NCBI GenBank assembly: GCA_003566455.1
Contig: PXDF01000088.1
Coordinates: forward strand, 1-33,918
DNA from: Desulfonatronovibrio sp.
GTDB lineage: Bacteria; Desulfobacterota; Desulfovibrionia; Desulfovibrionales; Desulfonatronovibrionaceae
Length of the DNA: 33,918 nucleotides
Reading direction: 5' to 3'
Shown here: positions 1-6,333 of the stretch, piece by piece
How positions within the stretch are numbered: the first letter of the stretch is position 1
Layout of the letters: the number at the start of each line of letters is the position of its first letter
Made by a program: the position numbers and the translations under genes
Notes under the pieces: model-generated
Told to the model about the DNA's origin: nothing
The model's database searches: none
What the model saw: the letters and a program-made list of their open reading frames with translations, nothing else

Positions 1-1
1 G

Positions 2-769
2 AACCTGGACAGAGAGCTGGTCTGTCTGGAAGTTCAGGATCTCAACCTGTTCTATGCCCGGGAACAGGCCCTGAAATCCATCAGCATGAAGATCCCGGCC
101 AAAAGGGTGACCGCATTCATAGGGCCCAGCGGATGCGGCAAATCAACCTTGCTTCGGTGTTTCAACCGGCTGAACGACCTGATAGATATTTGTCGTGTGG
201 AAGGGAAAATTCTTCTCGACGGCAGCAACATCTATGATCCCATGATTGATGTGGCCGAGCTCAGAAGAAAAGTGGGGATGGTTTTTCAAAAACCCAATCC
301 TTTTCCCAAGTCAATATTTGAAAACATTGCCTACGGCCTGAGACTTCAGGGAGTCAAAAACAAGAAAATTCTGTCCCAAGTTGTGGAAAAATCTTTAAAG
401 AGCGCGGCGTTGTGGGAGGAAGTCAAGGACAGACTCCATCAGAACGCGCTGGGACTGTCCGGGGGCCAGCAACAAAGGCTGGTCATAGCCAGGGCCATCG
501 CCATTGAACCTGAGGTCATTCTTCTGGATGAGCCTTGTTCAGCCCTGGATCCCATATCAACCGCCAAGATCGAAGAGCTGATCCATCAACTCAAAGAAAA
601 GTACAGCATTGTCATTGTAACCCATAATATGCAGCAGGCGGCCAGGGTTTCAGACTATACTGCCTATATGTATCTGGGAACACTCATTGAGTACAAGGAC
701 ACCATGACCCTGTTCACCAATCCCGGAGAAAAAGAAACTGAAGATTATATTACTGGAAGGTATGGTTAA
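2..769 (+). CDS. pstB: Phosphate ABC transporter ATP-binding protein PstB (5' end cut by window)
   Basis: ATPase of the Pst high-affinity phosphate importer, acting on the cytoplasmic face with PstC and PstA. The reading frame is open from base 2, so the start lies just outside the window; 255 residues are visible against a usual 250-260, so little is missing. Seen: an aromatic A-loop (FYA) near residue 18, Walker [10 protein letters not shown], a Q-loop in VFQKPNPFP, the ABC signature LSGGQQQR, Walker B VILLDEP and the switch histidine in [13 protein letters not shown]. The [11 protein letters not shown] stretch is characteristic of PstB. The in-frame ATG at 86 sits only just before Walker A and would remove the first strands, so it is not the true start. 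The remaining pst genes should lie to the left. It converges on phoU. Confidence 0.95.
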   Translation, partial: NLDRELVCLEVQDLNLFYAREQALKSISMKIPAKRVTAFIGPSGCGKSTLLRCFNRLNDLIDICRVEGKILLDGSNIYDPMIDVAELRRKVGMVFQKPNPFPKSIFENIAYGLRLQGVKNKKILSQVVEKSLKSAALWEEVKDRLHQNALGLSGGQQQRLVIARAIAIEPEVILLDEPCSALDPISTAKIEELIHQLKEKYSIVIVTHNMQQAARVSDYTAYMYLGTLIEYKDTMTLFTNPGEKETEDYITGRYG

Positions 770-813
770 CAATAAGCGTTGAGCCATGGGTGGTCAGTGG
801 TGAACAGATCATG

Positions 814-851
814 AAAAAATGGCGGCTGATTGGATAGGCCACCATTTTTTT
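814..851. terminator. Bidirectional Rho-independent terminator between pstB and phoU
   Basis: An inverted repeat with arms AAAAAATGGCGGC and GCCACCATTTTTT (one C/A mismatch) around an 11-base loop. The arm has A6 on one side and T7 on the other, so it can work on both strands. It lies 45 bases after the pstB stop and about 40 bases beyond the phoU stop, as expected for a terminator shared by convergent units. Confidence 0.8.
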
Positions 852-889
852 GAAATACAAATCTTAAGCTATCCCAATTCCATATTGTT

Positions 890-1558
890 TTATATCCTGT
901 CGTCAAACTGACAGATATGCTTGAGGCTGATTCCCTTGACTATAAACATGGTTGTCTCGGCAATATTGGTGGCCATGTCAGCGATTCTTTCAAATCTTCG
1001 GGCAATGTTTATGGTTTGAACGCAGGGTTCAATACTTTTACTCTCTTTGGACATATACTGAATAATTTCTTTCAGCACTAATGAATTGAGTTCATCCACT
1101 TCAAAATCCATGCGACAGACATGAACCGCCTTGTCCACGTCTGGAGATGAAAAGGCGATGATTGCTTCCTGGAGCATGTCATAACTTTTCTGACCCATTA
1201 GCAGAATCTTGTCGTAAAATTCCATGGGCGGATTAAGGCTCAGATAAATCGTTGCATCGGCGATATTTGCCGATTCATCGCCTATCCTTTCGAGATTCGT
1301 GCTCATGCGCAGGCAGCCGAGAATAAACCTCAGATCCCTGGCCACCGGCTGCTCAAGGGCCAGGAGCTTCAAGCACAATTCATAAACCTGAACTTCGAGC
1401 TCATTAATTTTTTCGTCATTATCTACAACCTGCTGAGCCAGGTCAGCGTCCAACCTGGAAAAGGCGGTTACAGTCTTGCTCAATGCCTGTTCAGTCTGCA
1501 CAACCATCTGCATGACCTTCATATTCAGCCTGTCCAGTTCTTCCAGAAAATGAGGCAT
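890..1558 (-). CDS. phoU: Phosphate signalling regulator PhoU
   Basis: PhoU links the Pst transporter to the PhoR kinase and keeps PhoR in its phosphatase state when phosphate is plentiful. The 222 residues match the family length. Two PhoU three-helix repeats are visible: the first carries NLERIGDESANIAD near residues 88-101, the second RRFERIADMATNIAET near 187-202, which are the metal-binding E/DxxxD signatures. A clear Shine-Dalgarno (AGGGGGA) lies 5 bases before the ATG. It is last in the phoB-phoR-phoU minus-strand unit, 36 bases after phoR, so it is probably co-transcribed with its own signalling partners. Confidence 0.95.
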   Translation of the reverse strand: MPHFLEELDRLNMKVMQMVVQTEQALSKTVTAFSRLDADLAQQVVDNDEKINELEVQVYELCLKLLALEQPVARDLRFILGCLRMSTNLERIGDESANIADATIYLSLNPPMEFYDKILLMGQKSYDMLQEAIIAFSSPDVDKAVHVCRMDFEVDELNSLVLKEIIQYMSKESKSIEPCVQTINIARRFERIADMATNIAETTMFIVKGISLKHICQFDDRI

Positions 1559-1594
1559 GTAATTCCCCCTGATTGATAGTGAGTTAAATATCTA

Positions 1595-3370
1595 TTAAGC
1601 CGCACTGCGCAATGAAAACCAGATAATACACCCTTGATTTGTCCCGGTTACGGGGCTCTCCACCCAGATTTGTCCACCCATGCTTCTAATTATATTTCTG
1701 CAAATGGACAGGCCGAGCCCTGTGCCCCTGACCTTGTTTTTGAATTTCTTAACCCGGTAAAATCTTTCAAAAACCCGGCTTTGTTCCTCTCTTGGTATTC
1801 CAGGACCGTTGTCCCGGACCCCGATGTGAATCATGTCCCCTTTCAAAACGCAGAGGACTTCGATTTGTCCCTTGTCCGGGGTAAACTTGATGCTGTTTTC
1901 AAAAAGATTCTGAAAAACATGTCCCAGGTACTCAGGCTCACCCATTGCCTCGGAGCAGATTTCATCCAGTCTGAAGTTAAAACTGATATCCCTGTCCTGA
2001 ATATAATGACAGCACTCTTTCCAGGATTTCTCAATAACAGGGCCTAAGGCAATTTTTCTGACTACGATTTTTTCCGGATCTGATTCAATTCTGGAAAGCT
2101 GTAGAATGTCGTCAAGAAGACGAATCATATTATTTGTGTTTTTATTAATTATTTCCAGAAATTCTTTTCCTTTGTTTTCAAAAAGTTCCCTGTTTTCCAG
2201 AAGTGTTTCAGTATAACCTTTGATGGACGTCAAAGGGGTCCGAAGCTCGTGAGAAGCATTGGCCACAAAGTCCTTGCGCACGCTTTCCAGACGCCGGATA
2301 TCAGTGATATCACGAAAGACCAGTATGGCCCCTATTCTCCCGCGATCCTCAGGAGAAACAATATTAACATCGTAGTGTCTGTCTTTAAAAGTTATTCCCA
2401 GACTCTTGTTTCGCACAAGGTCACTGGAAATCACTTCCTCGCAATATACCTGAAGCTCATTGCTGTGAAACACCTCCAAGGGGCGTTTTCCAAAAAAATG
2501 ATTGTAGTGGATGAACGTATCTTCAAATGACTTGTTAAAACTCATTATCCTGCCGGTGTTGTCCAGGGCTACCAGGCTGTCCCGGATTCCGTTGAGTATT
2601 GTCTGTAATTCCATCTTCTGGGAAGAGACAACCTCAATATTACTTTGGATGTTGCCGGCCATTTCATTGATTGCGTCCACTAAAGGATCAAATTCACGGC
2701 CTGGGGATTCGGTTATTCTTTTCTGATAGTTTCCATGTCCAATGGCCTGGGCCAGGCTGACCATGGGCTGGAGTTTTTTGGTCAGAATACGCACAATTAT
2801 AAAGACCAGGAGACCGGTAAAAAGAAGAGACAGAAGCATCATCTGCCAGAGCCCGGTGCTCACTCTTTTAAAAAACGAATCCATTACAGCGTATGGCGTT
2901 GCCATCCTTAGAATCACTGTACCAAAGGGATCGAGCTCCAGATTTCTGGCATAATAAATCAGGTGCCGATCAACGGTTCTGCTTTGCCTGACGCTGTAAC
3001 CCTGCCCGTCTTGCAGAGCTTTGAGGAACTCCTCCCTGGAACCATGATTTTCGACCAGGTCAAGATTATCAAAAGCAACCATGGAATCAACCAGAACAAC
3101 CCCCTGGGTACTGATCACTGTTATCCTGTCCTGGCTTTCCTGGCCGATATCCCTGATGGCCGCGTCCAGTTCACGAAGATCTTCATATTCCTGTGTGGAC
3201 AAGCCCCATATTAAAAAAGCCATGCGGTCACTGACGCTCTTAATTGTTTCTTTTTTAATTTCATCTTCAACCGTGTTTATAAAATAGTAGGAAGGAATGA
3301 CCAGGGCCATGATCAGGACCAGCCAAAAAGAAAATATCAGTTTTATTTTCAGAGAATACCTGTTTTTCAT
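1595..3370 (-). CDS. phoR: Sensor histidine kinase PhoR (HAMP-PAS-HisKA-HATPase)
   Basis: Membrane histidine kinase of the phosphate two-component system, 591 residues. Order of parts: transmembrane helix about 8-30; a periplasmic sensor region about 31-175; second helix about 176-198; HAMP linker about 199-250; PAS domain about 255-355; HisKA with phospho-acceptor His374 in NASHELRTPLTS; HATPase with N-box FENSIKFTP (about 490), G1 DNGPGIP (about 520) and G2 GTGLGLS (about 550). The long extracytoplasmic loop and added PAS make it larger than E. coli PhoR (431 residues); this layout is common in Gram-positives and deltaproteobacteria. Assignment as PhoR rests on its position between phoB and phoU, 21 bases after phoB. 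Confidence 0.9.
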   Translation of the reverse strand: MKNRYSLKIKLIFSFWLVLIMALVIPSYYFINTVEDEIKKETIKSVSDRMAFLIWGLSTQEYEDLRELDAAIRDIGQESQDRITVISTQGVVLVDSMVAFDNLDLVENHGSREEFLKALQDGQGYSVRQSRTVDRHLIYYARNLELDPFGTVILRMATPYAVMDSFFKRVSTGLWQMMLLSLLFTGLLVFIIVRILTKKLQPMVSLAQAIGHGNYQKRITESPGREFDPLVDAINEMAGNIQSNIEVVSSQKMELQTILNGIRDSLVALDNTGRIMSFNKSFEDTFIHYNHFFGKRPLEVFHSNELQVYCEEVISSDLVRNKSLGITFKDRHYDVNIVSPEDRGRIGAILVFRDITDIRRLESVRKDFVANASHELRTPLTSIKGYTETLLENRELFENKGKEFLEIINKNTNNMIRLLDDILQLSRIESDPEKIVVRKIALGPVIEKSWKECCHYIQDRDISFNFRLDEICSEAMGEPEYLGHVFQNLFENSIKFTPDKGQIEVLCVLKGDMIHIGVRDNGPGIPREEQSRVFERFYRVKKFKNKVRGTGLGLSICRNIIRSMGGQIWVESPVTGTNQGCIIWFSLRSAA

Positions 3371-3391
3371 AATGTATTTTTTAACCCTTTT

Positions 3392-4081
3392 TTACGCATC
3401 CGGCTCAAACTTATAGCCCAGTCCCCTGGAGGTATGAATCATGTCAGAATACTTGCCCAGCTTAACCCTGAGCCTGCGGATATGCGTATCTACAGTCCTG
3501 CTGTATCCCTCAAATTCATATCCCCATACATTGTTTAAAAGGTACTCCCGGGAAAGGACCTTGCCCTGATTTTGGATAAATTCTGCCAGCAGTTTGAGCT
3601 CTGTCGCGGTCAGGCTTATGTTTTTACCGTCCAGTCTGAACTGCATTGCCGCAAAATCAAACTCCAGCCCCTCATGTTTCCATACCTTTTTGTTATCAGC
3701 TTCTTCAGAATCCCTGCGAATAATGGCTTTGACCCTCAGCAGCAATTCCCTGATGCTGAAGGGTTTCAGAACATAGTCGTCAGCTCCCAGCTCAAAACCC
3801 ACAATGCGGTCGACTTCCTCACCCTTGGCCGTGACCATCATCACCTTGATATTCCTTAGTTTGGCATCGCTTTTAAGTCTGCGGCACACTTCCAGACCGT
3901 CCATATGAGGAAGCATAAGGTCAAGTATAATCAAGTCAGGAAACTCTCCTCTGGCAATATTCAGGCCGTCATATCCGTTATCTGTCACCAAAACCTTATA
4001 ACCGGCAGATTCAAGGTTTAAAAGGAGCAGATTCTGAATATCCTCTTCATCTTCTATTACAAGCACCTTGTTCTTTTTCAT
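3392..4081 (-). CDS. phoB: Phosphate response regulator PhoB (OmpR family)
   Basis: DNA-binding response regulator phosphorylated by PhoR, activating phosphate-starvation genes. Numbered from the chosen start, the receiver domain has the acidic pocket E10-D11, phospho-acceptor Asp54 (IILDLMLP), Thr84 (VTAK) and Lys106 (LKPFS); the winged-helix output domain occupies about 130-225, ending in the recognition helix SRTVDTHIRRLRVKLG. A start 21 bases upstream (4102) is open, but the ATG at 4081 has AAGGA nine bases before it and gives the usual MKKNKVLVIED N-terminus, so it is preferred. First gene of the phoB-phoR-phoU unit; a possible Pho box precedes it, suggesting autoregulation. Confidence 0.92.
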   Translation of the reverse strand: MKKNKVLVIEDEEDIQNLLLLNLESAGYKVLVTDNGYDGLNIARGEFPDLIILDLMLPHMDGLEVCRRLKSDAKLRNIKVMMVTAKGEEVDRIVGFELGADDYVLKPFSIRELLLRVKAIIRRDSEEADNKKVWKHEGLEFDFAAMQFRLDGKNISLTATELKLLAEFIQNQGKVLSREYLLNNVWGYEFEGYSRTVDTHIRRLRVKLGKYSDMIHTSRGLGYKFEPDA

Positions 4082-4146
4082 GGTTTTGCTTCCTTGAAAC
4101 ACGTCATGCCAGTTTTTAATAAATTTTTAACAATATCAGAAAAGTT

Positions 4147-4180
4147 TATTTAAACCACAAATGTCACATCCTGGTAACAG
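4147..4180 (-). promoter_or_regulatory. Possible Pho box and -10 element upstream of phoB
   Basis: On the minus strand, CTGTTAC-CAGG-ATGTGAC (4180-4163) resembles the Pho box layout of two 7-base CTGTCAT-like repeats separated by four bases; each half matches the consensus at about 5 of 7 positions. About ten bases further on lies TTTAAAT (4154-4148), roughly where a -10 element sits in PhoB-activated promoters. The box is about 80 bases upstream of the phoB start. Seen directly: repeat, spacing and AT-rich -10. Inferred: PhoB binding and autoregulation. Confidence 0.42.
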
Positions 4181-4224
4181 ACTCTTAAAATTATGGTTAC
4201 AATTTCGCCGCACCAGAGAGATTT

Positions 4225-4249
4225 GCTGTTATTTTTCAGAAATAACAGC
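4225..4249. other. Perfect 10-bp inverted repeat (hairpin or operator)
   Basis: GCTGTTATTT and AAATAACAGC form a perfect 10-base inverted repeat around the 5-base loop TTCAG. There is no flanking T-tract, so a simple terminator is unlikely. It is about 145 bases upstream of phoB and 300 upstream of the next rightward gene. It could be a dyad operator or an RNA hairpin; nothing in the sequence decides which. Confidence 0.5.
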
Positions 4250-4549
4250 AGGTATTGGTCAAAGCCTGTTTCTTGACAATGGCGACACAATTAAAATGAA
4301 AGGATTGCCTTGATTGTCCGCTGGTCATTCTCATATCAGGCTTTTTGAAAAATCAGGGTTTTTTTTCTTTCCATTAATTTTCATAGAAAATTTATTATAC
4401 AATATTATATAAGCAAGGTCTATTAAGTCACCTGAACTCTAAGAGCCATAATTTTTTTCCTGTCTGAGCTTTAATGCCAATCCTCTGCTGGACTTTCCTT
4501 TTACTCTTTTTTAATTTACTTTTTTTAAAAAAATTCAAGAAACAACCCA

Positions 4550-5083
4550 ATGCCGCAATTGAAAGAACGATGCATACCAATAAAAGGAAGCTGTGTGACT
4601 CTTATAGGCATGCCTGGCTCTGGGAAATCTACCATGGGCAGGTTGATAAGCGGAAAAATCGGCTGGGCCTGGGTGGATACGGACTATCTTCTTGAGTCAT
4701 GGTGGGGTATGCCTTTACAGGTCATCAGGGACAGGCTGGGACTGGATGATTTTTTAAAGACAGAAGAGAAGATTGTCTCTTCAATAAAATTTTACAGGAC
4801 CATCATTTCCACCGGCGGAAGTGTGGTTTATAGTCCACCAGCCATGGATCATTTGGCAAAGCTGGGAAAAATTGTGTATCTGCGGACAAAGCTTGAAACC
4901 ATAAAAACCCGCTTGAAGGACACGTCCACCAGAGGGCTGGCCATGAAGGCAGATCAAACCATTGAGGACATCTTCAACCAGAGAATGACCCTGTATGAAA
5001 AGTACGCGGGCTTTATCATTGATTCTGATATTAATGAACCTGAAAATAATGCTGAAATAATTATTTCATGGCTGAATAAATGA
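4550..5083 (+). CDS. Shikimate-kinase-family kinase, possibly a homoserine kinase
   Basis: P-loop small-molecule kinase, 177 residues (shikimate kinases are 160-180). Seen: Walker A GMPGSGKST at 20-28, DTD at 43-45, TGGS at 88-91 and the lid/adenine region with RMTLYEKYAG near 145-154. Two shikimate-binding signatures are off: the arginine of the FRxxE motif is absent (the segment reads DDFLKTEEK) and the third glycine of the GGG loop is Ser91. This suggests another substrate. From memory, shikimate-kinase-like proteins of Desulfovibrio have been proposed as homoserine kinases; that is the leading alternative. No good ribosome site precedes the ATG at 4550; a GTG at 4595 has AAGGA six bases upstream and would start VTLIGMPG, as in typical family members, and may be the real start. 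Stop overlaps the next gene by four bases. Confidence 0.75.
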   Translation: MPQLKERCIPIKGSCVTLIGMPGSGKSTMGRLISGKIGWAWVDTDYLLESWWGMPLQVIRDRLGLDDFLKTEEKIVSSIKFYRTIISTGGSVVYSPPAMDHLAKLGKIVYLRTKLETIKTRLKDTSTRGLAMKADQTIEDIFNQRMTLYEKYAGFIIDSDINEPENNAEIIISWLNK

Positions 5084-5676
5084 AAAAAATAATGCCCAGG
5101 GTGGTCTTCAAGAAACTCTCCAAACTTTACCAAAACATGGAGGATTCATACCAGATAATAGCTGAACAGATTGGACTTTCCTGCGCGGATTGTCCAGATA
5201 ACTGCTGCACCAGCTATTTTCGCCACCACACCAGAGTTGAATGGGCATACTTTATTAAAGGTTTAAATCAGGTACCCGAATCATTGAGGCAGAAAATCGC
5301 CCAGCGGGCGGAAAACTATGTTGAAAAAGCCCGTCAAGATCTGGCCAGGGGAAAAACTCCTGACATTATGTGCCCGGTCAATGAAAACGGTTTATGCGTC
5401 CTGTATGAATACCGCCTGATGATCTGTCGCCTGCACGGGGTACCTACAATCCATACCAGACCTGACGGCAAAAATCTTGTATTTACCGGATGCTTCAGAT
5501 CACAGCAAAGGACAGGAGAAATAAGCAGTTACTCCAGATTGGACAGGACAATATTTTACAAGGAACTGGCAATGCTTGAACAGGCCTTTGTGGGCTCAAA
5601 AATCGCCAGACTTCCCAGAGTCAATCTTACCCTGGCCGAAATGATTGTACTGGGCCCGCCCAGATTTTCTGTATAA
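5080..5676 (+). CDS. YkgJ-family cysteine-cluster protein
   Basis: Soluble protein of 198 residues belonging to the YkgJ/UPF0153 cysteine-cluster family, thought to bind zinc or an Fe-S centre; no reaction is established. The conserved cysteines are visible: CADCPDNCC near residues 35-43, then MCPVNENGLCVLYEYRLMIC near 103-122 followed by RLHG and a further cysteine in FTGCF. It overlaps the kinase gene by four bases (ATGA), so the two are translationally coupled and probably function together. Confidence 0.8.
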   Translation: MKKIMPRVVFKKLSKLYQNMEDSYQIIAEQIGLSCADCPDNCCTSYFRHHTRVEWAYFIKGLNQVPESLRQKIAQRAENYVEKARQDLARGKTPDIMCPVNENGLCVLYEYRLMICRLHGVPTIHTRPDGKNLVFTGCFRSQQRTGEISSYSRLDRTIFYKELAMLEQAFVGSKIARLPRVNLTLAEMIVLGPPRFSV

Positions 5677-5721
5677 CCTGAATATAAGAAGTGTTGGTTT
5701 GAATTATCAGTGAGGAGAATT

Positions 5722-6231
5722 ATGATAAAAAGAGTCATTATCCTGACAGTCTTGCTTGCTTTATTGACTGGTTGCTCTCACCTGAGTGTAAGGCATTTGC
5801 AAAAAAATCCCTTTCATCTGAACCAGGCTGAGCAGCTTTCCATGCGTTACTGGGATTTTGAGTACGTAAGTCTGGTCGAAAACGGAGACTATGTTATCAA
5901 CGGGATTGCCCTGCCCAAAACAGAGGCCCTGCCAAGTGGGGCTGAGTGGCTGCATGATTTCTGGCTCTCTGTTTATTTAAGCGATAACAGAGGAATAGTA
6001 CTGGCCAAGGATCTGGATGTCTTTCCAACTCAGAAACTCGATCCTGATAAGGGGATAAAGTTCGAGTTCAGGATGTCTCCTGAAAGAATGCCATCCACCA
6101 AGAAGATTTTTCTGACATTCGGCTACAGAATGAGCCTAACGGAAAGCGAGTATCACAGCCCTCTTCGAGAAAGGCCGCTGACCGCGGACAAAAGCGTCTT
6201 TTTTGCCAGCGAAGGTGCTCTGGCAAGGTAG
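5722..6231 (+). CDS. Predicted lipoprotein of unknown function
   Basis: A 169-residue protein starting with a lipoprotein signal: basic MIKR, a hydrophobic stretch, and lipobox LLTGC with acylated Cys18. The next residue is Ser, which favours outer-membrane sorting by the +2 rule. The rest has no transmembrane helix and I recognise no domain; a beta-rich pattern is suggested by repeated alternating hydrophobic stretches. The ATG at 5722 is preferred to the in-frame GTG at 5710 because GAGGAGA falls exactly upstream of the ATG and would lie inside the gene otherwise. It follows the cysteine-cluster gene by 45 bases and converges on the M16 peptidase gene. Confidence 0.7.
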   Translation: MIKRVIILTVLLALLTGCSHLSVRHLQKNPFHLNQAEQLSMRYWDFEYVSLVENGDYVINGIALPKTEALPSGAEWLHDFWLSVYLSDNRGIVLAKDLDVFPTQKLDPDKGIKFEFRMSPERMPSTKKIFLTFGYRMSLTESEYHSPLRERPLTADKSVFFASEGALAR

Positions 6232-6333
6232 AAGGACAAAGTACAGATGTCAGCAACCAGATACCAGCGGTGAACCCATGCCTGGAAGAAAAGGAAATGA
6301 TCTCTCTTCAGGGGTATTTTTTCTGAATGAAGA

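Larger units (their letters stand above)
4103..4549. other. Divergent intergenic region between phoB and the kinase gene
   Basis: About 450 AT-rich bases with no credible gene. It holds the possible Pho box next to phoB and a perfect hairpin at 4225-4249. From about 4360 to 4410 there is a very AT-rich stretch (T8 run and TTATTATACAATATTATATAAG-like sequence) that may hold a promoter for the rightward kinase gene, but no clean -35/-10 pair can be assigned. Confidence 0.6.

Noticed and set aside
4082-4102. Upstream start for phoB at 4102
   Set aside because: The ribosome site AAGGA lies inside this extension and points to the ATG at 4081.
4340-4372. Terminator-like sequence before T8 at about 4361
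   Set aside because: The possible stem (TTTT-TGA-AAAA) is too weak and no gene ends upstream on that strand.
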